Source of the DNA: Conus ventricosus
Lineage: Eukaryota > Mollusca > Gastropoda > Neogastropoda > Conidae
NCBI GenBank assembly: GCA_018398815.1
Contig: CM031604.1
Span: 49,283,787-49,347,786 of the forward strand
Length of the DNA stretch: 64,000 nt
Direction: 5' to 3'
The notes under the pieces are model-generated. The model was given only the letters and a program-made list of their open reading frames with translations, did not search any database and was not told the origin of the DNA. This document shows, one piece after another, positions 31,030-44,563 of this stretch. Numbering within the stretch: the stretch's first letter is position 1; the number at the start of each line of letters is the position of its first letter. A program made the translations under genes and the position numbers.

Positions 31030-31443
31030 TTCAACAAAAGAAACTTAAGCGAGTCCGCCAAACAGTCCTTCCAATGAGACTATAAACCGAGGTTCCGTGT
31101 GTGAACGCACGCATAACATCTTGCACACACGTGAAATCCCATCGCCAACTTTCGGAAGAGTAGGCCAGTTTGGCCGTTGGTATGGATGACACGTTACACA
31201 TAGCATGCACCCTGCGTGAGAAATGGAAAGAATGAAGGAAGTAAGGAAATTGAGTGAACGATATTGAACGACATTGACTGGATGACACGGGAAACGACTG
31301 AATGAAGCGCCAGCTGGCAGCTCTTCAGTCGGCACTACCCAGGTAGGCAGCCCGTTGTGCAAACGAGTGTTGATTGTAAAGCGCTTAGAGCTTGGTCTCT
31401 AGCCGAGAATAGGCGCTATAAAAGTATTCATTATTATTATTAT
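31030..31443 (+). mobile_element. Retroposon fragment with LINE/SINE-type 3' tail
   Basis: The 3' portion reads gtaaagcgcttagagcttgg, then ggcgctataaaag and an (ATT)n microsatellite at 31430-31443. A GCGC-ended tail followed by ATT repeats is common at the ends of non-LTR retroposons in molluscs, echinoderms and cnidarians. The preceding segment (ataaaccgaggttccgtgtg and gcactacccaggtaggcag) looks like a sequence I associate with gastropod genomes. The 5' boundary is a guess. Confidence 0.5.
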
Positions 31444-32020
31444 AAACAACAGGGTTAAATAAATCACAAGAGCCTTTACTGTTCGCTCCCTTATTTAACA
31501 CTTCCTTTCATTTGAACCGAATCGAGGTTACGCAAATACTCTTTGTCCTTGTAATTGTCTATTTTCAAGATCGACAAGGCTGTGCTAGTCTTGAATAAAT
31601 AACTTGTATTTTGTTCATTTCTCTAGTTGTTGATGCTGTGTAGATGTGTCCGGTACGGGGTGAATAGGCAAGCTTGGAACATCCTTGGGGGAAGGGGGGT
31701 CTCCTCGTTTGTTGTGTGTGCTCCGTTATTCAAATATATCTGCTAAGCCATGTCGTAAAGCAGCAATCGTTTGGAATTAAGGTCGTTTATTTCCATCATC
31801 ATGGGAGTTATTCCACGTGTTTATTACTGTTTACTGTTCGCTGCTTCCTTTAAAGATCTCCTTTGTCCGTCGAACTCAGCAGCTCCTTTTTCTTTTTCTT
31901 TAAGTTTTGTTGAAGTTTCTGCCTACAGCCAACTCATTTGAGACCTACGACAGTAGATCTGTTCAGTTTCTAAAGAAGTAACTGAGGGCGGAAAATGAAG
32001 CAAAATTTAGTTACTGGCAA
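31444..32020. other. Non-coding intergenic DNA
   Basis: Nothing recognisable. A short piece (acttcctttcatttgaaccg onward) has no protein-like frame. Confidence 0.5.
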
Positions 32021-33420
32021 GGACACAGGCAAACAGGTGCATTTCGACCTCTTGGGCCTTCTGGCGAAAACGAGTAACATTTAAGACAGTGAAAACGAAG
32101 AAAAAGAAACCCCTTAGCTTCTCCTGTTCGCCTCACGATCAAATCGGCCACCGGACTCAGACAACGCCACCCAGGAGGACATCATGGGAGAGGAATAGTA
32201 GGTTCATATCCGGAACCTGCCAAAAATGCATAAATTATCAGACGTGATGTACGTATGAAAAGTCCATTTTCTCTATTTTATTGTTCAAAAGCTGCGTAAA
32301 TAAAAATTTCTTTATAATATTAATTATTTCACAACTTTAATGCAAGAATAAAGACTAAGTAATATGTATTATTTTGGGTTCTTTGTATATTTTTAACATT
32401 TCCTTGATAAATATTAAATGTACTGATTCAAATGACGGTATAAGAATAAATATTTAATTTGTATCAAGGGAACTAACTTTTGTTAACTCACATGCCAAAC
32501 CATATGTCGACGTTCCGCACGAACTGATATATATGGTAATCAAATAATTGGATCAAGAAAACTAATTAAATGCTATAATTCAACATCCAGTTATCAAAAC
32601 AGACTTCTTGAGACAGGTAAGGTACAAGTGTATTGTAGCAGTGGTTGAACTAGGTGTACGCCATTCGATTGTCATGGTGGCAACCTAATCAAAGGACGTC
32701 ACTTTTCCATGCGAATCGCCAGTTTCACTCGCGCTTGTAGGCCCCTGTTGTCTTTCCCCTTTGCAACCGCATCTCCCAATCAAACCCCACCTCCTTACGT
32801 TCTCGTCTTTTCCATGATTATGATTGATTTATATATAATTCTGTGTATTACAAGTGTAAGATAGTGTTTCGTTTTGCTTTGTTTTAAATGTGTTACATAT
32901 GTCAATGTTTTACGAGGGTTTTGTTGTTGTAAACGCAAGCCCCTTCACAGAGAGAGAGAGCGCGAAGATAACATTCTTTTATATACAGAACAATAGATAT
33001 GCAACTGATACGCTGCTTTTTTAATCCAGTCCTCGCCCTGGGTAGGAACTGCAATATGCAGGCAAATGAAATGATGTGTGAACAAAAAAAAATCATGCAG
33101 TTGTAATGAAATATGAAATCAAAAGAAAAGAAAACTGAGGGGGAAAGGAGAGGAGTAGGGCATATAGAAATGTACTCAAATGGACAACAATTAGTATGTA
33201 CAAAACATGCAATAAAAACAGACTACATAGAGACGGGAAAAACAAAGCCACCGCAACACAAACCCTCCCTAGAGACCTTTTTTTTTCTTTTACGCGTTTG
33301 TCCATTAGAAATGTTCCCATCCTCCCCCAGCTTCTAAGCGCCCCCCTTGCTGGACGTGCAGGTCACTGGATAAGTCGCAGAGTGGTAGCCTAGCGCCGAT
33401 AGCCTAGTATTTGTTCGTAA
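32021..33420. repeat. Dispersed repeat family, copy A
   Basis: Shares with later copies the words ttgttcaaaagctgcgtaaa (32283), caagggaactaacttttgtt (32465), attcaacatccagttatcaa (32579), cctaatcaaaggacgtcact (32685) and caccgcaacacaaacc-type text near 33250. Its start carries tgcatttcgacctcttgggc, a weak form of the motif in the foldback elements at 41.3 and 44.2 kb. Frames around 33000-33390 are low-complexity shadows. Confidence 0.65.
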
Positions 33421-34090
33421 TTTATCCCAGTTTTTAGGTTCATACCGCAACCTGTCAAAATCAGGTCTAAATTAGCATTCGTTAAGCCATTGTTGTAAAA
33501 ATACACATATAATTATATGCAGTGTTAATCTTAAAGTTGTCGGTTTAGAATTTATAATATATTATGGTCTTTATACTTATTGTTCAAAAGCTGCTTAAAT
33601 AAAATGTCTTTTATGAATATGTATTCATTTCACAAACCTTAAATGTAAGGGGTAGTATATATACAGTATGCATATTTTTTTGTTGTAAATTTGTTTTAAA
33701 TTACTGATTGACAAATGGTATACATATTGATTCAAATGAGGAGTAGAAATAAATATTTATTATATATCAAGGGAACTAACTTTGTTAACGCTTCTGCGTA
33801 CGCAGGTTGGTACTCCTGCGACACTGCTTGTATAGACAGGCATGGAGTTTTGTGTGTATGACCGTTATGTTTTTATCCCCCATTAAGGCAGCCATACTCC
33901 ACTCGGGAAAATACTATAATTCAACATCCAGTTATCAAAACAACTTCTCGAGGACAGATTAGGTACAAGTGTGTCTAGCAGTAGTTGGACTTAAGCGTAC
34001 ACCAATGAATTGTCACTGTGGCAACCTAATCAAAGGACGTCACTTTGCCATGCGAATCGCCAGTTTCACTCGCAGCAAATAAAATTGGAA
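33421..34090. repeat. Dispersed repeat family, copy B (partial)
   Basis: Contains ttgttcaaaagctgcttaaa (33581), atcaagggaactaactttgt (33766), attcaacatccagttatcaa (33922) and cctaatcaaaggacgtcact (34026), in the same order as copy A but with different spacing. It breaks off where the foldback element at 34118 begins. Confidence 0.65.
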
Positions 34091-34117
34091 ATGAAATGAG
34101 GCAGGGAACAGTAAACA

Positions 34118-34406
34118 ATAAACAAGTGGGGTAACTTTTGCTCCCATAAGAAAACCTAACAGAGAGTAACTTTTATTCAAGAATGGCACAGCCTTTTAAA
34201 CTTGAATAAAGTCAGACAACTACATAGACGAACAATCTAATAGTGGGAGAAAAAAAAAAAGGCAGGCCAACAACTGAACTGTAGGGACAATCTTGAGCCT
34301 ACGTATTTGTCTGACTTTATTCAAGTTTAAAAGGCTGTGCCAGTCTTGAATAAAAGTTACTCTCTGTTAGGTTTTCTTATGGGAGCAAATTACCCCACTT
34401 GTTTAT
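34118..34406. repeat. Foldback element with ~95-bp inverted arms
   Basis: The left arm begins ataaacaagtggggtaac and continues through gaaaacctaacagagagtaa and agccttttaaacttgaataa. The right arm (about 34311-34406) is its close complement, with a poly-A containing spacer of about 90 bases. Arms match apart from a few substitutions. No coding capacity. Confidence 0.8.
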
Positions 34407-34469
34407 CGCTGAAAATAGTTGAGTTTTACGTCCTCATAGCGAAAGCTTTCAGGGACATGTCTTTCATCG

Positions 34470-35750
34470 GTTTCACTCGCGCTTGTGGGCCCCTTTTATC
34501 TTTCCCCTTTGCACCCGCATCTCCCAATCAAACCCCAACCTCCTTATATTACGTCCTCGTCTTTTCCATGATTATGATTGATTTACATCCTCCTGTGCAT
34601 AGCAATGGAAGATAGTGTTTGCTTTGTTTAAATGTATTACATCTTTCAGTGTTTTACGAGGGGGGGGGGGGGGGGGGGGGGTTGTGGGTGGGGGGGGTGT
34701 TTGTTTTTTTGTTTTTGTTTTTGTGTTTTTTTTAAACCGCAACCCCTTCGAAGAGAGAGCAGGGAGAGAAGATAAGATCTTTATATACGAGAATAATCGA
34801 TGTGCAGTGTTTGCTTTGTTTTAAATGTATTACATCTTTCAGTGTTTTTACGAGGGGGGGGGGGGGGGGGGGGGGGTTGTGGGGGGGGGTGTTTGTTTGT
34901 TTTTGTTTTTGTGTTTTTTAAACGCAAACCCCTTCGAAGAGAGAGCGGGAGAGAGAAGATAAGATCTTTATATACGAGAATAATCGATGTGCACTGATGC
35001 GCTTTTTATTTTTTTTTTTTTTTAACATCCAGTCCTCACCCTGTAGTAGGAAATGCAATATACAATAAAATGAAATGATGTATGACAAAAAAAAAAGGTT
35101 TTACAATCGTAATTGAATATCAAAAGAAAACAAAAGAAAGAAAAAAATGAGGGGAGAGATGAGGAGTAGGGTGTGGGGCATAAGAAGTACTAAAATGGAC
35201 AACAATTAGCATGTATAAAACAGACAATTAAAATGAATATGACAAAGTTTACACAAAAATGTGGAGAGAGAGAGAGAGAGAGAGCGAGAGGAGAGAGATA
35301 GAGAGAGAGAGAGAGAGTGGAGAGAGGAGAGAGATGAGAGAGGTAAGCAGATGCAGACAGAGACCCAAAGCCAAAGTTACCGTTAAAACAGACTACATAC
35401 AGACGGGAAAATAAACCACAGCAACACAAACACTCCGGTGAGACTTTCTAATCACTGACATGTGTGATCATGAAACATAGTTCAAATATGAGACAAAACA
35501 TTGATTATCAAACGCAGCGAACACCGACGTAATAATGATAATCACCATCACCACAACAATGATCATACATATGCAAAACACTGGTCATACAAAAATTATG
35601 TAGAATCAGTGGAAACACGGGGGATGGGGGGGGGGGAGGAGGTTGGTTAGGGGGGAGGCCCAAATATCATAACATTTCTCTAGCACGGGGTTCACGCCTT
35701 ACACCCAACCACAAATATATTACTACAGTAACTAACAAATTCCTAATCTA
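34470..35750. repeat. Dispersed repeat family, copy C
   Basis: Starts gtttcactcgcgcttgtggg and runs through a G-run segment, a GA-rich microsatellite at 35265-35345, and a tail from ctgacatgtgtgatcatgaa (35456) to a G-run at 35625. The same order of blocks recurs at 40330-41340. The frames in it are from homopolymers and GA repeats. Confidence 0.65.
34613..34993. repeat. Direct tandem duplication of ~190 bp inside copy C
   Basis: Two adjacent copies (34613-34804 and 34805-34993) each hold ttacatctttcagtgttt, a G-run of about 20 bases, a TTTG-rich stretch, and ctttatatacgagaataatc. They differ mainly by indels in homopolymers, so an assembly or recent duplication cause cannot be separated. 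Confidence 0.7.
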
Positions 35751-35890
35751 CAAATATGCCTTCACTTATTTTTCAAGTATCAGTACAAAAACTAAAATCC
35801 TGTAACGTTCATCATACAACAAATACTTATAATAGAAAACTCACATTCACTACATTGAAAAGGCCCAGACAGCTATAAGTTAGGTTGTAC

Positions 35891-35892
<2 letters not shown>

Positions 35893-35922
<30 letters not shown>

Positions 35923-35945
35923 ACACACAACACACACACACACAG
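35893..35945. repeat. Poly-C and (CA)n tract
   Basis: A run of about 30 C followed by (CA)n, abutting the 3' end of the truncated LINE. It is a homopolymer of uncertain true length. Confidence 0.85.
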
Positions 35946-37470
35946 CATTGACTAATTATGAGAAAATAGGTGGGTTTTAAGTTTAGACTTGAAAGAAGAG
36001 ATAGAATCTGAATGTCTGAGAGAGTCTGGCAGTCTGTTCCACGTCGCTGGAGCTTGAAAAGAGAAAGATCTTTCACCAGTAGTAGTCCTGAAGCGAGTCA
36101 TTCGTAGAAGGCGGCCGTCAGCACAGGAGCGTAGTTGTCGAGAGGGGGTGTAGATTTTAGGGAGATCTGAGAGATAAGAAGGTCCATTTTCAAAGAGAGC
36201 AGAGAAAGTGAGAGTTGAGATTTTGTACGAGATACGGTTTGAGACAGATAGCCAGTGAATGGAGTGAAGTAGAGGCGAAATGTGATCATATTTTCCTGCT
36301 CTACAGACGACTCGGGCTGCATGATTTTGGATTCGCTGTAATCTTTCTATCAGATATTTTGGAAGGCCGGCCAAAAGTGAGTTGCAGTAATCTATTCTAG
36401 ATAAGACAAAGGCAAAATGAGAGTTTTTGTAGCATCTGTAGAGAGAAGGTGACGTACGGAGCTGATTCTTCTTAGTTCTAAATAAGCAATCTTGCAAATA
36501 TTTGAAACCTGTTTCTCAAAGGAGAGGGATTGGTCAAGAATGACCCCTAGACTGCGGACAGAGGTGGCGACAGAGACAGTACAGTCATTGATAATCACAG
36601 TTGAAGGCAGAGAAGGATGGTTAGGCTGTTTTGTCACGAACATGAGTTCCGTCTTGTCGTCGTTTAGTTGTAGTTTGTTGGTTGTCATCCAGTCCTTCAG
36701 GTCTGCAATGCAGCCCCGCGTTCGAGAAATCAGTGAGTCAATTTCAGCAATGGGAGCCGACTGATGAAGCTGAGTATCGTCAGCAAAGCTCTCATGCGAT
36801 ATGGCGTGACCACTGATGACGTCAGACACAGGACTAGCATACAGCACAAAAAGGACTGGCCCCAGTACAGAACCCTGAGGCACACCGTACCTAAGAGGAG
36901 AACTGTCTGAGTATCTGCCCTGTACACACACTGTCTGAGTCCGCCCAGTCAAGTAAGAGATAATCCAGTCGACAGCTGTGTCTTTGAATCCAAAGGAAGT
37001 TTGAAGCCTTGAGAACAAAATATTATGATCGATCGTGTCAAATGCTGCGGAGAGGTCTAACATCGCTAATAAGGAAACATTCCCATCGTCAAGCCCGCAG
37101 AGGAGGTCATTGACTATACGGAGGAGTGCTGTCTCACAACTATGGCCTTGTCTGTAAGCAGATTGATGAGGATTCAAAAGGTGATTCTTTTCGAGATGTT
37201 CTAGAATTTGTTCCAAAAACGATTCTTCTCCAATAATTTTGAAAGAAATGACAAATTTGATACAGGCCGATAATTCTTTAATACATTTTTATCTAACGAA
37301 GGTTTCTTGATCAATGGACGTACCACTGCGGACCGGAAGATTTCAGGAACGTGACCAGAGGACAAAGAGGTATTGATAACATGAGTAAGATGGGGTAGGA
37401 CGTCATCAATGCACTGAAAGAGCAAGTTAGTGGGAATGGCATCAAGTTCACATTGATTTAGGGCTGCATC
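35946..37470 (-). mobile_element. CR1-type LINE, 5'-truncated and frameshifted
   Basis: Reverse transcriptase on the minus strand in three overlapping frames. The first (37425-37201) has AVVRPLIKKPSLDKNVLKNY. The second (37216-36392) has HQSAYRQGHSCETALL, LLAMLDLSAAFDTIDH, YGVPQGSVLGPVLFVLY, SFADDTQLH with the catalytic DD, and LNDDKTELMFVTK with RSLGVILD. The third (36497-35952) has RIDYCNSLLAGLPKYLI, IQNHAARVV and the ending WNRLPDSLR...FSHN. This order is that of CR1/L2-like LINEs. There is no endonuclease, so the copy is 5' truncated near 37470. Two frameshifts make it inactive. Confidence 0.88.
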
Positions 37471-38940
<1,470 letters not shown>

Positions 38941-39745
38941 CTTCAAGACAAGAGCATGTATCCTGGGAGAAAGATGACAGGGGAGGGGTGGACGGATGGG
39001 GGCATATTTTCTTTGAATCAAGAACATTTTTAATTAGCCTAATAGAAAGCGACAAAGTTTGGCGAGCCCATTTTATTTCTCATATCGACAGATAGCGTGC
39101 CCTTTTATCAACCTCGTGCGTCACAAGTATCGCCTAAAACACAATTGTTCGCCTCTCAATCAAAACGGCGCTGAACTGAAACAAGGCAACCCAGAATGAG
39201 GTTATGAGAATGATATGGTAGGCCAGTGTAAAGTCATTAATAAAAGGTTCGTATTAGAAACCTGCCAAATTAATCATGCATAAATTTTCGGTTTATCGAA
39301 ATGTGTCCGTTTCAGAATATTTATTTTCTCTATTTCATTGTTCAAAAGCTGTGTGAATAAAAAAATTATTTTTATAAATATTTAATTATTCAACAAATCT
39401 TTAATACAAAAAAAATGGGCTAAGATTATGCATTATTTTGTATTTTTGCATATTATAATTCTTGCTTGACAAATGATAAATAATATGATAAAAATGAGGT
39501 ATAAGAATAAATATTTAATGGATTTCAAGGGAACTAACTTTTGTTAACTCGCATACCAAACCGTATGTCGACGTTCTGCACGAACTGATGTATATGGTAT
39601 CATTCATATAATTAGATCGATAAACAATTTAAATGCTATAATTCAACATCCAGTTATCAAAACAGACTTCTCGAGGACAGGTAACTTACAAGTGTATTCT
39701 AGCAGTGGTTGAACTAGGCGTACGCCATTCAGTTGTCATTGTGGC
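38941..39745. repeat. Dispersed repeat family, copy D
   Basis: Holds catattttctttgaatcaag (39004), ttgttcgcctctcaatcaaa (39143), ttgttcaaaagctgtgtgaa (39338), caagggaactaacttttgtt (39525) and attcaacatccagttatcaa (39641). It follows copy A in order, and its first block recurs at 41798-41950. Confidence 0.6.
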
Positions 39746-39833
39746 AACCTGGAGACTATCAACAATAGTACACAGAAAAGCATAAAAGAAGCCGTTGTGT
39801 GTTAATATTCAATTTATACTAAGTAGACTGTTC

Positions 39834-39835
<2 letters not shown>

Positions 39836-39902
<67 letters not shown>

Positions 39903-39905
39903 ACA
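39836..39905. repeat. (CT)n(CA)n microsatellite
   Basis: CT repeats followed by CA repeats, in the same order as at 37619-37728 and preceded by the same flanking sequence, so the microsatellite is part of the repeated block. Confidence 0.9.
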
Positions 39906-40029
39906 GCCCACATCATAATCGCTATTGTCGTTCATGTCTTGTCTTTCATTCATTGTGACATCGTCAAGTGCTAACAACATTCCTCCGTCCGCCAATGACA
40001 AAACAAGGACGAGCACAAAAACCAGTCGA

Positions 40030-40900
40030 CGTTCTGCACGAACAGATATAGATCTATATATATATATATGGTCTCATTCAAATAATTGGATCGAGAAAAC
40101 TATTTAAATGCTATAATTCAACATCCAGTCATCAAAACAGACTTCTCGAGCACATTAGTTACAAGTGCTAGCAGTGGTTGAACTAGGCGTACACCATTCA
40201 ATTGTCAATGAACAACGAGCAATGATTTATTCTCATGACTCTTTCGAGTCATAGAGAAATACAGAAATATGTAACAAACATATGTCCTTGTGGCAACCTA
40301 ATCAAGGGGACGTCACTTTCCCATGCGCATCGGTCAGTTTCACTCGCGCTTGTAGCCCCTGTTGTCTTTCCCATTTTGCAACCGCATCTCCAAATCAACC
40401 CCCACTTCCTTACGTCCTCGTCTTTACCATGATTATGACTGACTTACATGTGTATTACAAGTATAAGATAGTATTTGTTTTGTTTTGTTTTACTTTGTAT
40501 TAAATGTATTTGTTGTTGTTGTTGTTGTTGTTGTTTAAACGCAAACCCCTTCGAAGAGAGAGCGGGAGAGAGAAGACAACATTCTTTATATACGAGAATA
40601 ATAGATGTACACTGATGCGCTTTTTTTTTTTTTTTTTTTTTACATCCAGTTCTCGCCCTGGGTAGGAAATGCAATATGCAGTGAAATGAAATGATGAATG
40701 AACGAACAAAACAAACAAACAAAAACGGTCGTGCAATCGTAATGGAATATCAAAAGAAAAGAAAAAGAAAAAATGAGGGGGAAGATGGGGAGTAGTATGT
40801 GGGGCATATAGAAATGTACTATAATGGACAAAGATTAGCATGTATAAAACAGACAATAAAATGGATATGACAAAGTAAGTTTACACACAAAACGTGGAAT

Positions 40901-40990
<90 letters not shown>

Positions 40991-41340
40991 TAAAGCACAT
41001 GCAGAGAGAGACCAAAGCCAGACAAGTTACCGTAAAACAGACTACCAGACGGGAAAATAAAGCCACAGTCACACAAACACTCCGGTGAGACTTTTAATCA
41101 CTGACATGTGTGATCATGAAACATAGTTCAAATATGAGACAAAACAATAATTATCAACGCAGCAAACAACGACAGTAATAATGATAATCGCCATCACCAC
41201 AACAATGATCATAACATATGAAAAACACTGGTCATACAAAAATTATGTAGAATCAGTGAAAACACGGGGGGGGGGGGGGGGGAGGAAGTTGGTTGGGGGA
41301 GGCCCAAATATAAACATTTTTCTAGCACAGGGCTCACGCC
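40030..41340. repeat. Dispersed repeat family, copy E
   Basis: Runs from attcaacatccagtcatcaa (40120) through gtttcactcgcgcttgtagc (40337), a (TTG)n run at 40510, a GA-rich tract at 40900-40990, and ctgacatgtgtgatcatgaa (41102) to a G-run at 41266-41281. It parallels copy C block for block. The reading frames are shadows of low-complexity DNA. Confidence 0.65.
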
Positions 41341-41351
41341 TATATATAACA

Positions 41352-41644
41352 CAAATCTTAAATAAATGTTAGCGAACCGCCCAGAGAACGTGGACAAACG
41401 AGTCACAAGACAAAACACAACGCGTTTCGACCTCTTAGGTCTTCGTCGGGTGATAAATAAACGAATAAAACAACGAAAATTCACTTAGCTTTGATCGCTT
41501 CAGATCGCTTTGGGTTCAGCGCAAGGAAGAAGGCGTTTATTTATCACCGACAAAGACCTAAGAGGTCGAAACGCGTTGTGTTTTGTCTTGTGACTCGTTT
41601 GTCCACGTTCTCTGGGCGGTTCGCTAACATTTATTTAAGATTTG
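41352..41644. repeat. Foldback element with ~112-bp near-perfect arms
   Basis: The left arm (41352-41463) begins caaatcttaaataaatgtta. The right arm (41534-41644) is its near-exact complement, and the spacer is about 70 bases. Both arms carry gacctaagaggtcgaaacgc (read on the minus strand for the left), a small hairpin followed by GAAACG. It shares sequence with the foldback at 44183-44563. Confidence 0.9.
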
Positions 41645-43262
41645 TTTGGATTTCCGCCTGCAGTCGTCTCGCTTTGCAACTAGATATATATAACACGTAT
41701 ACATATTCTTCACGATGTACGTCTTATATGTCACCCGAAAGCAGACGTTTGAAATCAGTGACCACATCCAGAATACGGATTATTCTTTATCATGGCATAT
41801 TTTCTTTGAAATCAAGAACAGTTTCGATGAATAGAAAGCGCATAGTTTGGCAATGTTTGGTGAGCCCATTTTCTTTTTCCTTTCTAATATTCGACAAATA
41901 TCTCTATATCTCTATCCCCATCTCTATATTGTTCGTCACAAGTATTGCCTCTATAATGCTTCTCAGCCAGTTTCGTTTCTTCTTTGAACCAAGGTCAAGA
42001 GTCGTGACCCTGACATGTTAATCCCAGATCGAGAGAGTATGAAGGGAACTGAAATCACATCATTCTCAAACCGAAAGTACAGATCCAGAGTGAGCTAGAA
42101 CAGGCCTTGCATAAAAATTTTGTTTATTGTATGATTTTGAAAAGGAGGGGGAATTAACATTGTTATTATTTTACTACGGAGGAGTCGCCCCTGTTTCCTG
42201 AATCAGAACCACGATAAGCAAAGGAAGCAAATGCATCCATGTTTTCCGCAGGCACCATCTACCAAGGGAGACAAGCAGTCAGGCGTCGCTTTTTTCACGG
42301 GCTGGCTTACCTGCCTGTCGCCTTGCTGGTTGACATTCGTCGATCACGGAAGTGTTCAAACATGGCGTCAAAGTGAAACAGTTGCTTAGATTCAAAACTT
42401 TGGTGTCGAATCCACAATAGGTGAGATTTTGCACTTGTTTATTTGTGCTTTTAATCGTAGTAGAAAGATTCTGAAAAGAATTCTTTTCTGTTCGTCTTTG
42501 TCTTCGGTGAGAGTGAGAGCGCGCTGGTGACCTACGTTTTTGAGTGAACCAGTATTTTAGGAAGAAGGAGAAGAGAACAATAACAAGTTGTTACTGCCCA
42601 GTCGTCAGATTCAGAATCGGAGTGATTTGTGGTCGTCTGAATGTTGTTGTTATTATTATTATTATCATTATTATTACTATCATCATGAATAATTATCATT
42701 ATGTTGATCAAAATAATTTACATTTTACAAAACTAGTCAATTGATCTGTTTCCAGACCTACCCATTTCCGCTCCCCTCTGACATACTTTTACTTTTACTG
42801 TGTAGACGGCCACAATCATCAAACTGATTTTCACGCCGTTTTGTGGGGACATACACAGAGACCCGTCGGTTGCTGACGTTGGTTGCCAATGTTAAAAAAG
42901 ACGACCCACAACAAGACAACGCACCCTCCTGTTCCCATTCACAGATTTAGCCCCAACGTCTTGCTCCACACTTCAGTTCATATCAGTTGTTTATTGTCCA
43001 GCCAACTGCAAAATATCACGGCATTCCTGCACACACACTCACGCACGCGTGCGTGCGCACTCGCGCGCGCAGACACAATACATCTCTCTCTCTCTCTCTC
43101 TCTCTCCTCTCTCTCCTCTCTCTCTCTCTCTCTAGCACACACACACACTAACATACATACACACACACACTCACACAGTGACATGCGTGTGCACGCACAT
43201 TATATACGTAGACTCGCGCACACACACACCTGTGCATGCACATGTATACATACACATACGCG

Positions 43263-43310
<48 letters not shown>

Positions 43311-43785
43311 ACTACACACCACAACATTAACCCTTTCTCTGTAAAAACATTTGACTGGTAGGGCTTACAAGTTACAGTCAAAGATTCAAATGGGACAGTT
43401 TTAGTCCTTGGGTAAGTGGATTATGCTTGACTATTGATGGTCACGAAGACTTTAACTGATCTCTGTAGATGACTAGATCTTTACATTCAGGAAATCATTT
43501 CCCAGGTCATTGTGTCTGGGAAAATTTGGAATGTACTAAAGTAATCATATGGTGAATGATCCTTTCCATGTTTTGAAAGACCTTCATTTTCAGTACCATT
43601 ATTGTTAACAGAGTAACAATTTATGTCTTAACGTTTTATTAGATCTAGATGATTTTGTGTATCTGTGTGTGTGTGTTTGTGTGCATGTGTGTTGTGTGTG
43701 TAGGTGCATGGTGAACATCATCACTACCAAAATGATTGCTATGGTTGGTTATGAACACTTAACAGCTGGACATTTCCCACCTGAA
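41645..43785. other. Non-coding DNA upstream of host gene
   Basis: A further piece of the dispersed repeat is at about 41798-41950. An (ATT)n tract is at about 42645-42680, (TC)n at 43081-43133, and (CA)n/(CG)n tracts at 43200-43310. A possible non-coding 5' exon ends at cacaatag|gtgagatt near 42419, but only the splice-site look supports it. Confidence 0.5.
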
Positions 43786-43841
43786 CAGGTCACAACAATT
43801 GTCTGACATACTGCTGAACGGTGGTTGCTAAGCTGCACGTC

Positions 43842-43938
43842 ATGGCAAGGGCGGCAAGTACGCTGCTGTCACTGCTGGTTCTAGTAGCTCCAGTAGGCCG
43901 GGGTCAGCTCAACAACAGGCCAGTCGAAAGCGATACCT
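43842..43938 (+). CDS. Host gene, first coding exon with signal peptide
   Basis: The frame starts MARAASTLLSLLVLVAPVG, a standard signal peptide with cleavage likely after GRG or GRGQ, and continues LNNRPVESDT before a strong splice donor (acct|gtaagtgag) in phase 1. Just upstream, tttcccacctgaacag at about 43785 would serve as an acceptor for a 5' UTR exon. The start context is catcATGG-like (gtcatgg). The product is secreted or a type I membrane protein. The next coding exon is proposed at 63729. The family is not recognised from the few residues visible. Confidence 0.65.
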
Positions 43939-44182
43939 GTAAGTGAGATCAGAGAACTGATGATGTAACTCTTTTGTTGTTGTTATTGTTGTTAAAAATA
44001 ACAGTACGTTAATGAGAAAAAAAATGTAGATGGTATCACTTAGCTGTGTTGACAGTATCAATGGTAAAGTGCAATAATTAGTGGCTATCCCCAGCAGAAG
44101 GCTCTTTGTACTTTGTAAAATATAGCTTATTGACACTTATGGGCAAGCATTCTAGTTGCAAAGTGAGGCAACTGCAGGTGGA

Positions 44183-44563
44183 AATCTAAACAAATTTCAA
44201 ATGTTAGTAATAATCCACCGCCAAAAAACGTAGACAAACGAATCACAAGACACAGCATGATGCATTTTGACGTCTTAGGTCTCCTTTAAGCAAGATACAA
44301 AACACTCAGGACAACGAAAATGAATGAGCAATCGCTTATCTTCATCCAATTCAGCGCAAGATAGGCATTGAGTCAACGCCTATCTTGTGCCAAATTGGAT
44401 GAAGATAAGTGATTGCTCATTCGTTTTCGTTGTCCTGAGTATTTGTATCTTACCTGAAGAAGATGTAAAGTGGTTGAAACGCATTGTGTTTTGTCATGTT
44501 ATGCGTTTGTCTACGGTTTTTTTGTGGTGCATTATCACTAACATTTCAAATTTGTTTAAATCT
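44183..44563. repeat. Foldback element with ~180-bp arms in host intron
   Basis: The left arm starts aatctaaacaaatttcaaat, and the right arm ends with the complementary aatttgtttaaatct at about 44563. The centre is at cattgagtcaac (44367-44377). Divergence between arms is visible. The right arm contains cctgaagaagatg and ggttgaaacgc, a diverged form of the motif in the 41.4-kb element. Confidence 0.85.
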
